From the NCBI GenBank assembly GCA_002341165.1, contig DDNL01000054.1, positions 1 through 21,435 on the forward strand: a stretch of DNA of 21,435 nt, written 5' to 3'. Shown piece after piece: positions 1-6,872 of the stretch. Positions within the stretch are counted from its first letter, which is position 1. Each line of letters starts with the position of its first letter. This DNA comes from Shewanellaceae bacterium UBA2521 (GTDB lineage Bacteria; Pseudomonadota; Gammaproteobacteria; Enterobacterales; Shewanellaceae). A program made the position numbers and the translations under genes. The notes under the pieces are model-generated. The model had not been told where the DNA came from. It was given only the letters and a program-made list of their open reading frames with translations, and searched no databases.

Positions 1-130
1 TACCTGGATGCCAGTTAAATTGATCTTTCTGATCGAGAAACAAAGTTTTTATATCATGAAGTGGCTGACACAAAGCAGCCAAACTTAAGTTAAAAGGGCC
101 TACGCCTACCCCTATCACATCATATATCAT
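1..130 (-). CDS. N-hydroxylating amine monooxygenase (IucD/AlcA/DfoA family), partial
   Basis: Only the first 43 codons lie in the window; the gene continues past base 1. The translation begins MIYDVIGVGVGPFNLSLAAL and goes on to LFLDQK..FNWHPG. GxGPFNLSLAAL is the N-terminal FAD-binding glycine motif of lysine/ornithine/diamine N-monooxygenases, and the FxWHPG segment follows it in this family. Known members hydroxylate a free primary amine using FAD, NADPH and O2, producing the N-OH of a hydroxamate siderophore. The ATG at 128-130 lies 11 nt after the stop of the decarboxylase gene, with a weak AGAG ribosome-binding sequence overlapping that stop, so the two are almost certainly one leftward operon and may be translationally coupled. 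The substrate is inferred to be the diamine made by that decarboxylase. Family assignment is firm; substrate is not. Confidence 0.88.
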   Translation of the reverse strand, partial: MIYDVIGVGVGPFNLSLAALCQPLHDIKTLFLDQKDQFNWHPG

Positions 131-141
131 ATGCAATCACT

Positions 142-1695
142 CTAAGTAAATTGATAATTTTTAACATTACAATACTCTTGATAGCCGTAAGCTACGATTT
201 CATCAACGATATCGCATATCGATGCAACCTTAGTTTCGGGATTGAGTAAGGTAAACTTTAAGTAACTTTTATTTTGAAATTTAGTTCCCGCTATCACAGC
301 TCTTCCCGTACGAGCCAAATGCTTACGAATACTTTGATTGCAATGATCGAGCTGTTCCAAATTACATTTTGGATGAACAAAGCGAAATACAATCGTAGAT
401 AAAACAGGCTCTATGACGATTTCTAAAACATCTATCGATTCCATATACTGATAAACTTGTTTTGTTGTATATATAAGCTGCTCAAACATATGACCTAAAG
501 CTTGCGCACCGACTGTACGTAAACTCAGCCAGATTTTTAAGGCATCAAATCTTCTGGTTGTTTGAATACTTTTATTAATTAAATCGGGCGTGCCTTGAAG
601 CTTCTGGGATAAAGGGTTCAAATAATCTGCATGATATGTGAGCAAGGAAAGCATATTTTTATCTTTCACGGCAAAAGCGGAACAACAAACAGGTTGGAAA
701 AACGATTTATGAAAATCGACACTCACTGAATCAGCACGTTCAATACCTCGAAGATGATATCGATAACTGGGCATCACGAGAAGAATGCCACCATAAGCAC
801 CATCAACATGAAGCCAACACTTGTATCGCTCACACACATCCGCAATAGAATCAATCGGGTCAATAGTGCCATAATCAGTCGTGCCTAGTGTGGTAATCAC
901 AGCAATGGGTATAAGGCCCGATGCATCAGCTTTTTTTATTTCATTTTCTAACGCAATAGGATCCATCCTCAAGTTCTGGTCGCAGGCTACAGGGCATACG
1001 GATTGATAACCTAAACCGAGTAATGCAGCAGATTTTTGAATACTAAAATGGCTATGCTCAGAACAAAAAATGCGATATTTGTGTGCATTGGCACTGAGAC
1101 CAGCAAAAGTATTACCTTGATGACCCATTTCGCATAAACCTTGGCGATCACGAGCCAACAGGAGTCCCATCAAATTATTTTGAGTACCTCCTGTGGTAAA
1201 GACACCATCTGCTTTTGTTTTATAACCAACTTGCTGAATTAACCACTGAATCACTTTCTCTTCTATAAAAGTTGCGCCTGCACTTTGATCCCAAGTTTCA
1301 ACAGCTGTATTCATAGCTGTTGCAATCTGCTCAGCAAGTAAGGAAACATTCATAATAGGACAGTTGAGGTGAGAAATATAATCTGGGTGATGGTAATATG
1401 TCGTGTCTTTGAGATATAACTCTTGTAATTCTTGTAAAGCATCATCTATATCATATAAAGGATGATCTAAGCTTATGTGTTCAAATTTTTTCTTGAGCTC
1501 ATCGGGATAGATACCTGTCGTTGGCTGTCTACACGACTCGGTAACTTGCTTTAAAGTATGTATTCCTTTTTGATTAACCTGCTCATAATAACCAAATTTA
1601 GAACAACCAAATAAATCCATAACATAAGAATGGTCGATTCTTTTATGATGACTAGGTTTGGATACGGAAATAGGATCTAATTTTTTTATTCTCAT
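142..1695 (-). CDS. Siderophore-pathway PLP-dependent diamine-forming decarboxylase (DesA/DfoJ/BibA or DABA decarboxylase type)
   Basis: This 517-aa protein is a group II PLP-dependent amino-acid decarboxylase. It shows GVFTTGGTQNNLMGLLLARD near residues 160-180, HVDGAYGG with the cofactor-contacting Asp near 298, and DFHKSFFQP with the Schiff-base lysine at 330. The stretch TYHADYLNP followed by KSIQTTRRFDALKIW is shared by siderophore-cluster lysine/ornithine decarboxylases (DesA, DfoJ, BibA) and L-2,4-diaminobutyrate decarboxylases. It should make cadaverine, putrescine or 1,3-diaminopropane in the cytoplasm. The next gene hydroxylates a diamine and the DfoC/BibC-like synthetase lies at 6873, so I favour a lysine or ornithine decarboxylase, but substrate cannot be decided by eye. 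The start at 1693-1695 is preceded by AGAGAAG about 8 nt upstream. A good promoter lies at 1752-1780. Confidence 0.9.
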   Translation of the reverse strand: MRIKKLDPISVSKPSHHKRIDHSYVMDLFGCSKFGYYEQVNQKGIHTLKQVTESCRQPTTGIYPDELKKKFEHISLDHPLYDIDDALQELQELYLKDTTYYHHPDYISHLNCPIMNVSLLAEQIATAMNTAVETWDQSAGATFIEEKVIQWLIQQVGYKTKADGVFTTGGTQNNLMGLLLARDRQGLCEMGHQGNTFAGLSANAHKYRIFCSEHSHFSIQKSAALLGLGYQSVCPVACDQNLRMDPIALENEIKKADASGLIPIAVITTLGTTDYGTIDPIDSIADVCERYKCWLHVDGAYGGILLVMPSYRYHLRGIERADSVSVDFHKSFFQPVCCSAFAVKDKNMLSLLTYHADYLNPLSQKLQGTPDLINKSIQTTRRFDALKIWLSLRTVGAQALGHMFEQLIYTTKQVYQYMESIDVLEIVIEPVLSTIVFRFVHPKCNLEQLDHCNQSIRKHLARTGRAVIAGTKFQNKSYLKFTLLNPETKVASICDIVDEIVAYGYQEYCNVKNYQFT

Positions 1696-1751
1696 TTTTA
1701 TACTTCTCTACAACCTAAAAATTAAATGGAATCAAGCCAAAAATCTCTTGA

Positions 1752-1780
1752 ATTATCATATGTTACTCACCAGGCGTCAA
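1752..1780 (-). promoter_or_regulatory. Sigma-70 promoter of the decarboxylase-monooxygenase operon with Fur half-site
   Basis: On the minus strand a -35 element TTGACG (1780-1775) is separated by exactly 17 nt from a -10 element GATAAT (1757-1752), about 57 nt upstream of the decarboxylase start. The -10 is embedded in TGATAAT (1758-1752), one complete arm of the Fur 7-1-7 palindrome; the other arm is not recognisable. Both elements are one mismatch from consensus. Promoter function is a reasonable inference; Fur control is weaker because only one arm matches. Confidence 0.5.
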
Positions 1781-2402
1781 ATTTCATTTTAATACGGAAA
1801 GATTTTTCACGAAGAAGGAAAATTCGAACATAATATGAAAAGAAAAAGCCCTTATAAGCCATAGATAACTCCTTAAAATATCAAATCTACATTACGGGAT
1901 AAGCTTTCATAGTTAGAAAGAAATATAAATCACCGTCTTATTTATCAAAAAAAATACATTTAAGCCTATATTTAAACAAATGAATCTACTTTGTAATGGG
2001 TATTAAAATATCATAAAAAAAAATATAAATAACTATTTATTTTTCGTAAACCAAAATTAAAATTAACAACATAAAGTTTAGGTCTGAATTATTTTGATTG
2101 TACTTCCCGAGTGAGGTATGAAAAACCTTAGTTTTTCATTTCGGTTTTTTGTAGGTTTTTAAGTCATTGAAATCAATCAGCTCAAAGAACTATAAGCACA
2201 TACTGCTTATAAATTTTTAGACTTCGTATACTTGGCATCTAAGTCTTTCAAGACTTATGCGAAGTAAAAAAAACGGTTTTAATCCGCACTCATGAAATAG
2301 GCTATCGAAGCAAAGAGGGTTTTGCATATTTTTCAACAATTTTTTCAAAATTAAAACTCAGTATGCACAATAAAAAACAGAATTGAAACACAAAACGACT
2401 TG
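1781..2402. other. Long AT-rich spacer between divergent decarboxylase and sulfotransferase operons
   Basis: No coding sequence is supported here. The left part (1781-2100) is AT-rich with poly-A and poly-T runs and no convincing structure. The right part holds three strong inverted repeats at 2118-2139, 2191-2211 and 2221-2265, listed separately. An antisense ORF that crosses 2351-2560 has no family resemblance, lies over the sulfotransferase promoter and signal peptide, and was not accepted. Confidence 0.5.
2118..2265. repeat. Cluster of three hairpins in an intergenic region
   Basis: Three inverted repeats follow each other. The first is ATGAAAAAC (2118-2126), loop CTTA, GTTTTTCAT (2131-2139), a perfect 9-bp stem. 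The second is TATAAGCA (2191-2198), 5-nt loop, TGCTTATA (2204-2211), a perfect 8-bp stem. The third has an outer pair ACTTCGTATA (2221-2230) with TATGCGAAGT (2256-2265), one G-T pair, enclosing AAGTCTT-TC-AAGACTT (2241-2256). An A8 run follows at 2266-2273. None has the T tract expected of a rho-independent terminator on the appropriate side. A weak TTGATT-N17-TATGAA promoter-like pair precedes the first hairpin (2094-2122, plus strand). It could be a structured RNA, a mobile-element remnant or cruciform DNA; the sequence does not decide. Confidence 0.4.
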
Positions 2403-2431
2403 TTGAAAATAATTTTCATTCGTGATATTTT
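2403..2431 (+). promoter_or_regulatory. Fur box overlapping the promoter of the arylsulfotransferase gene
   Basis: TGAAAAT-A-ATTTTCA (2404-2418) is a perfect 7-1-7 palindrome that differs from the Fur model TGATAAT-N-ATTATCA only at one symmetric pair (12 of 14 arm positions match). It overlaps a plausible promoter: -35 TTGAAA (2403-2408), 17-nt spacer, -10 TATTTT (2426-2431). A repressor bound here would cover the -35 element and spacer. The start codon at 2509 lies about 70 nt downstream. This is the best single palindrome of the Fur type in the window. Binding by Fur is inferred. Confidence 0.6.
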
Positions 2432-2508
2432 TTGGATTGAATCATTTGATGTTTCATTTAAGATTAACCCGCTTCTACAGTAAAGTGCATAAAACTTGGA
2501 ATTATAAT

Positions 2509-4149
2509 ATGAAAAAAAGAAGTCGAATTTTTTATGCATGTGTGAGTCTTTTAGTGCCATACATGTCTATTTCACAAACGCTACCAACGGTAGAAATTAA
2601 AAATCCCTTTATTCAAACCCTCTTGTATTCTGATGACATGCTCGAGCATGTAGAAAAAGTACAAGTTATTGTTGAATCAAAACCTGATGCATACACACCT
2701 GATTTACAGTACACTGTCCATGCGACTTACTACAATCAACATATAAAAAATAATCAACATGAAATACCTGTGTTTGGTCTCTACCAAAACTATGATAATC
2801 ACGTTACTATCAACCTATTGGATGAAAATGAAAACGTGATTCAATCGGATCCGTATGTACTACATTCTGACGTCTATGTCGATCATCAGTCGATCAAGGC
2901 TGGTTTTTCATGGCATGAATATGCTACATATAAAGACTCTATCCGTTTATCATATGAACATGAAGTACCTTCTTTTCATTACTTCTCTCTAAAACCTTTG
3001 TTCAAGACGTCGCCTTTGATTATGGATATAGATGGTGAGATAAGATGGATTGCACCTCATGATCCACAAAAAAATTACCTCTATAAGTTCTTTAACAAAA
3101 AAAACCATTCTTTTATCGGTATAGGCTTAGATGGTCAACACAAACCTGAGGAGCTCGATAAGCCTCGCTTTGTTGATGGATATGAACTGCTCGATAATCA
3201 CCACAACGTCAAGCAAGGTAAATATGAGCATACTCGATTCGAGTTAATCAATAATAGTACAGAAAAAAACTTACGCATGGAAACCACGCTGTATGAAATT
3301 GATAATCAGACCCATCAAATATTAAAAAGTTGGGACTTGGGAGACATCATCAAAAAGACCTTGCAAAAAAGTGAAGACGAAGTCAAGCACTTCATAAGAA
3401 CAGATAAGTCATATGTTGAACCTATCATTCCTGAGTCTCAATCTGCTAAAGCGATGTACTTTTATGATTGGTGCCATATCAATGACACGCTCTATGATCC
3501 ACAAACCGATACCATCACTTTTTCTTGCCGAGAGCAATTTCTGATCAACATTAATTACGATCTAAATAAAAACCCGCAGCCTATTAATTGGATTTTTAGT
3601 TCTAAAGAAAAAGAATGGTATAAGTATGAAGCTTTACATCCATTCCTTTTAGATATCGAAGTTGATCCTCGTGTAACCTTTGAAAATCAGCCTCTGACTC
3701 GTGAAATTTATATACAAAATAGGCTTCATCCGATTGGCCAGCATTCTCTCTCTATGACGAACGAAGGTCATTTACTCTTAATGAACAATGGAGCAGGATC
3801 GCACCCAAGAGGCGGGGAGTATTTTGGAACTTATGTCGATCCCATAAGAGAAATGAGTTTAATACAAGAATACAAAATTAACCTCAAAGAACATAAAATA
3901 AAACTGATGTGGCAGTACAACCCCCACTTATTTACGTTTGCATCTTCAAGCGTATACCGAGACTCAAATGGTCACTATCTCATCAATTATTCAGCAGCAT
4001 CTGATAAAACTCAAAATATCATTGAAATTATAACCAAGAAGAAAGATATTTTATTTACATTGAGTATGCCAAGGGAGAATACAACCTCTTCTGGACATTT
4101 GGTATGGAATGCAGAGATACTCGACTTATCAAAGATTGAGCTCCGCTAA
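2509..4149 (+). CDS. Periplasmic arylsulfotransferase-family protein (ASST-like)
   Basis: This 546-aa protein resembles bacterial arylsulfate sulfotransferases, which move sulfate from one phenol to another through a sulfo-histidine without PAPS. MKKRSRIF plus a hydrophobic stretch and a likely cleavage after Ser22 form a Sec signal, so it acts in the periplasm. DWCHIN (His323) and FSCREQ (Arg341) are 18 residues apart, the same spacing as catalytic His356 and Arg374 of the E. coli enzyme. GQH (His412) fits the sulfated histidine and His241 (YEHTRFEL) could be the fourth. The only two mature cysteines, 322 and 340, sit next to the active-site His and Arg, unlike the E. coli disulfide. I chose the ATG at 2509 because an upstream in-frame GTG at 2422 falls inside the promoter and Fur box. 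The gene stands alone, and its presence in a hydroxamate siderophore locus is unexplained. Confidence 0.72.
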   Translation: MKKRSRIFYACVSLLVPYMSISQTLPTVEIKNPFIQTLLYSDDMLEHVEKVQVIVESKPDAYTPDLQYTVHATYYNQHIKNNQHEIPVFGLYQNYDNHVTINLLDENENVIQSDPYVLHSDVYVDHQSIKAGFSWHEYATYKDSIRLSYEHEVPSFHYFSLKPLFKTSPLIMDIDGEIRWIAPHDPQKNYLYKFFNKKNHSFIGIGLDGQHKPEELDKPRFVDGYELLDNHHNVKQGKYEHTRFELINNSTEKNLRMETTLYEIDNQTHQILKSWDLGDIIKKTLQKSEDEVKHFIRTDKSYVEPIIPESQSAKAMYFYDWCHINDTLYDPQTDTITFSCREQFLININYDLNKNPQPINWIFSSKEKEWYKYEALHPFLLDIEVDPRVTFENQPLTREIYIQNRLHPIGQHSLSMTNEGHLLLMNNGAGSHPRGGEYFGTYVDPIREMSLIQEYKINLKEHKIKLMWQYNPHLFTFASSSVYRDSNGHYLINYSAASDKTQNIIEIITKKKDILFTLSMPRENTTSSGHLVWNAEILDLSKIELR

Positions 4150-4211
4150 CACTATCAATCATTCAATATGTTAACTTGATTACAGGTCAAAAAGTATCAA
4201 GGCTCTAGCCA

Positions 4212-4246
4212 ATTAAAAAATTATGGTCGTTTAAAAGCGACCATAA
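4212..4246 (-). terminator. Rho-independent terminator of the MFS transcript
   Basis: A perfect 9-bp inverted repeat, TTATGGTCG (4221-4229) with CGACCATAA (4238-4246) and an 8-nt loop, is followed on the minus strand by TTTTTTAATT (4220-4211). This is a standard intrinsic terminator for leftward transcription. It lies about 200 nt beyond the stop of the MFS gene. On the plus strand there is no T tract after the stem, so it should not terminate the sulfotransferase transcript. Confidence 0.7.
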
Positions 4247-4436
4247 CGACTTGTTTGTCATCAATCACATGGAAAAACAGTAAAACTTTTAAGTCACCTA
4301 TAGTCAAAAAGGGTGCATGATCATAAAGCGAGAACAAGTTAATCTTGAAAAGATAATTCCATTTGCTTCCTTTTATACCCGAGAAGCAATCATATCTAGA
4401 ACATAGTGCCCAAGAGTTTAAATTCTTAATTTGCAA
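4221..4436 (-). CDS. Possible small protein of unknown function (71 aa)
   Basis: This ORF begins with a TTG codon 8 nt after the MFS stop and ends inside the left arm of the terminator hairpin at 4221-4246, so its last codons are part of the terminator stem. The stretch between the MFS stop and the terminator is unusually long (about 200 nt) and is almost exactly filled by this ORF, which is the main argument for it. Against it: no ATG, only a weak AGAGA ribosome-binding sequence, and no family I recognise. Its C-terminal half, LLFFHVIDDKQVVMVAFKRP, is beta-rich and vaguely recalls RelE/HigB-type toxins, too weak to name. It may be a gene remnant. Confidence 0.22.
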   Translation of the reverse strand: MQIKNLNSWALCSRYDCFSGIKGSKWNYLFKINLFSLYDHAPFLTIGDLKVLLFFHVIDDKQVVMVAFKRP

Positions 4437-4444
4437 TACAATCT

Positions 4445-5629
4445 CTAATCATTCAATGAGCTACCAAGTTGATGCTTTTCACATAACCAAATAAGAAGTA
4501 TAACGACATTTAGAATAACTATTTCGAGCGCAATATGAAAGGGGTTTCCTTGAAAGAACATACTACATATACCCATACAGCCCATACAAATCAAATTGCG
4601 TATAAAAACATTCATCGAAGAACTTGTACATGTTTGAGAAGGAAAAACAGACATAATTCTTGTAAAAATGATAGGACTACTTATGGCAAAGCCAAAAGAG
4701 TACAGACATAAACTGATTGTAACGATAAATGGATGAGCAGCATTGAGAATAAAACATATCGCAGACGTCATACAACAGAATAAACCATATTTTTCTGTAC
4801 GCTCAGTACCTTTTAAAAGCTTAGAAATAGGATGAAATAAAAAGCTTGGCATAACAAAAGATAAAATTATACAAGTATAATGTATGATGTAATCATAGTT
4901 TGAAAAACCAAAGAACTTTTCATAAATAAATGAACTAGATGAAACAAAAATTAAATCTGAAGCCCCCATAAAGGATATGATAAGTGTAGGAAGAATAAAT
5001 TTTTTATGTTTGAATTCTTTATAAGCTGAAAGAGAGAGTACTTTATTTTTTTTTTGAATAAGATGAGAAGGGCGTAAAAAGTAAAAGTTTAAGAGTAAAC
5101 TCATACACGCTAATCCACCAATCAAAATAAATATTTCTCTCCATGAGAATTTCAAGTTGATATAATTACCTATTATCGGTGCTATAGCTATAGATAAAGC
5201 CGTTACAGAATTTAGATAACCAAAAAATGAAAGGAGCCTTCGACCTTTAAATAGGTAAGGAAAACTCGCAATAACCATAATCAATACTGCGCAAGATGAT
5301 AGACCTTGAATGATCCTAAAACATAAAAGGAATTCGATAGAGGGTGCAAAATAACAGCCTATTGAGCTCAATATAATGCCCAAGAGACCAAAGAGTAATA
5401 AATTCCTAATGCTCAATTTTTCTGATAAAGGACCATAGAATAAAGCGCCTAAAATACATCCCAAAAAGTTAAGCGTGATGATGCTTTGTGTAGAGCTGAT
5501 ACTCACATTGAAATATTGTCCTATACTGGGTAGGCTAGGTGCTAAAATATCAATTTCAATAACGCTGGGTATCAGTGCCAAAACAAGTAAAGTGAAAAAT
5601 GCAACGTGTTCGTTTTTGTTGGTGCTCAT
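4445..5629 (-). CDS. MFS transporter, Bcr/CflA drug-efflux type; probable siderophore exporter
   Basis: This 394-aa protein is a 12-helix major facilitator permease. Near the N-terminus, IDILAPSLPSIGQYF is typical of Bcr/CflA and related DHA1 antiporters, which carry an acidic residue in helix 1. Motif A appears as GPLSEKLSIRN after helix 2, motif B as FRIIQG in helix 4, and motif C as IAPIIGNYI in helix 5. DHA1 exporters are proton-driven and act in the inner membrane. Being placed between the two halves of a siderophore pathway, it is the obvious candidate to secrete the finished siderophore, as MFS pumps do in alcaligin and legiobactin clusters; that role is inferred. The ATG at 5627-5629 has a good AAGGA ribosome-binding site 8 nt upstream. 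A Fur-like box lies at 5678-5692 and a terminator at 4212-4246. Confidence 0.85.
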   Translation of the reverse strand: MSTNKNEHVAFFTLLVLALIPSVIEIDILAPSLPSIGQYFNVSISSTQSIITLNFLGCILGALFYGPLSEKLSIRNLLLFGLLGIILSSIGCYFAPSIEFLLCFRIIQGLSSCAVLIMVIASFPYLFKGRRLLSFFGYLNSVTALSIAIAPIIGNYINLKFSWREIFILIGGLACMSLLLNFYFLRPSHLIQKKNKVLSLSAYKEFKHKKFILPTLIISFMGASDLIFVSSSSFIYEKFFGFSNYDYIIHYTCIILSFVMPSFLFHPISKLLKGTERTEKYGLFCCMTSAICFILNAAHPFIVTISLCLYSFGFAISSPIIFTRIMSVFPSQTCTSSSMNVFIRNLICMGCMGICSMFFQGNPFHIALEIVILNVVILLIWLCEKHQLGSSLND

Positions 5630-5677
5630 TCTGGTTCCTTTTTAATTTAATCCAAATCATCAACGCATAAGACCTAT

Positions 5678-5692
5678 TCATAATAAGTAACC
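5678..5692 (-). promoter_or_regulatory. Fur-like box overlapping a candidate -10 of the MFS gene
   Basis: The plus-strand sequence TCATAAT-A-AGTAACC matches the Fur 7-1-7 model at 10 of 14 arm positions. On the minus strand it contains TATTAT (5685-5680), one mismatch from the -10 consensus, about 50 nt upstream of the MFS start codon. I could not find a convincing -35 at the right distance, so the promoter call is tentative. Confidence 0.32.
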
Positions 5693-5883
5693 AGAGTTTG
5701 CTATTTACATCATTTATAGTGGTGTTTATATAGAAAAAACATGTATATGGTTATCATCATATCTCAAATAAAATAGGTATGTTTTTTAACTATTACATAA
5801 CTAAAATCCTGAGCTGAGTTCTAAGCTGTATACTTTTAGTAAGAAATATAAAAAATTTGTTCATAACAAGACCGTTAAAGATA

Positions 5884-5914
5884 TGATCTGATACAATTTT
5901 AGTGAATCAGATCA
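5884..5914. repeat. 9-bp inverted repeat
   Basis: TGATCTGAT (5884-5892) and ATCAGATCA (5906-5914) are perfect complements separated by 13 nt. There is no T tract on either side, so it is not a typical terminator. It may be an operator or a transcript hairpin in the divergent promoter region. Confidence 0.35.
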
Positions 5915-6608
5915 ATAGGTAGTTGAGCAGATAAGTTTTTCCAAATAAAGGGTTACAATCATTTTCAGACATCCTATTGCTTATATTATTCTAGTTTTAA
6001 GCATAAATATAACCTTTTTTCCTTCCTGATCCAAGTGTAATATTATTCTTGATGTTATAAAATAGAATTATCGTTAGTTCTTATGCTATGAAAATTAAAA
6101 AAGTTGTAAATATTTTATTTCCTTTAAGTGTCAGTGTGCGAGCATTTAGTGTTTTATATATGCATCTTCTTAACATTGTTTTTAATCTTATGTTACATAG
6201 CATATCCTATGATTCCCATATGTAATTCAATTAGGCTCATGGATTATCTTTTATTTTACTCACCCGTCATAAATTCAAGAGCAGAACTCATATAACCTAT
6301 AACACAAAGCTATTCAATAGGCTCGAGGTTCAGAGTCACGAATACGGATTTTTTGATTTAAATAAGAAACCAACCCACTTGTGTTAAAAAAAATCAAAAA
6401 AAATTAAAACTCTTCTCTTTTTAATCTTATAATGTTACCTTTGATTGTAGAAAAAGGGTGTTTCATTACATGAAATCAAAATGACAATAATCAATAAATC
6501 AAAATTTTTTTCAAAAATAAAATTTGACTAACATCATTTTTGTCAAGTAGCGCTAAAGTTGTTTAGCTAACTTTCTTTTGTGAAATCAAGAGAGATGAAT
6601 AAAATATA

Positions 6609-6615
6609 TGATAAT
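6609..6615 (+). promoter_or_regulatory. Fur half-site upstream of the synthetase gene
   Basis: TGATAAT is one perfect arm of the Fur model; the other arm (TACATAG) does not match. It lies about 260 nt upstream of the synthetase start. About one such 7-mer is expected by chance in the AT-rich spacers of this window, so this is weak evidence on its own. Confidence 0.2.
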
Positions 6616-6872
6616 ATACATAGGAAAAAATTTTCCAATTGTCTATTTAGTATTTAATTTTAATAACAAACATCCCTTTCTTTTAAGATTTTATTTTGGT
6701 ATCACTTATCATTTTTTTAAAATAAAAAATATAGTCTTGATACAAAAAATACTATTTTTACTGTCTATTTTAGATTGTTCATTCTGTAGTATAAAAAAGT
6801 GTATGAATTTCAAGAATTTTCACCGAGGGAATAAGATAATTTATTTAAATACAAGCAAAAAGGAAAACTTCG

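Larger units (their letters stand above)
5693..6872. other. Long AT-rich intergenic region between the divergent MFS and synthetase genes
   Basis: Nearly 1.2 kb without a supported gene. It contains a 9-bp dyad at 5884-5914, a short dyad TTTCAT-TAC-ATGAAA (6461-6475), a small hairpin GCTAAA-GTTG-TTTAGC (6552-6567), and one Fur half-site TGATAAT at 6609-6615. A 91-aa ORF at 6608-6883 lacks a ribosome-binding site and looks like translated AT-rich DNA. The promoter of the synthetase gene must lie somewhere here, but no -35/-10 pair stands out. I see no transposase fragments or tRNA. Confidence 0.5.

Noticed and set aside
2191..2265. tRNA-like fold in the hairpin cluster
   Set aside because: No T-loop or anticodon-arm consensus; the stems do not form a cloverleaf.
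2422..2508. Extended N-terminus of the sulfotransferase from a GTG at 2422
   Set aside because: The GTG lies between the -35 and -10 of the promoter, and the extension would bury the signal peptide that begins at 2509.
2351..2560. 69-aa minus-strand ORF near the sulfotransferase start
   Set aside because: It is antisense to the Fur box, promoter and signal-peptide region, has no family resemblance and no context.
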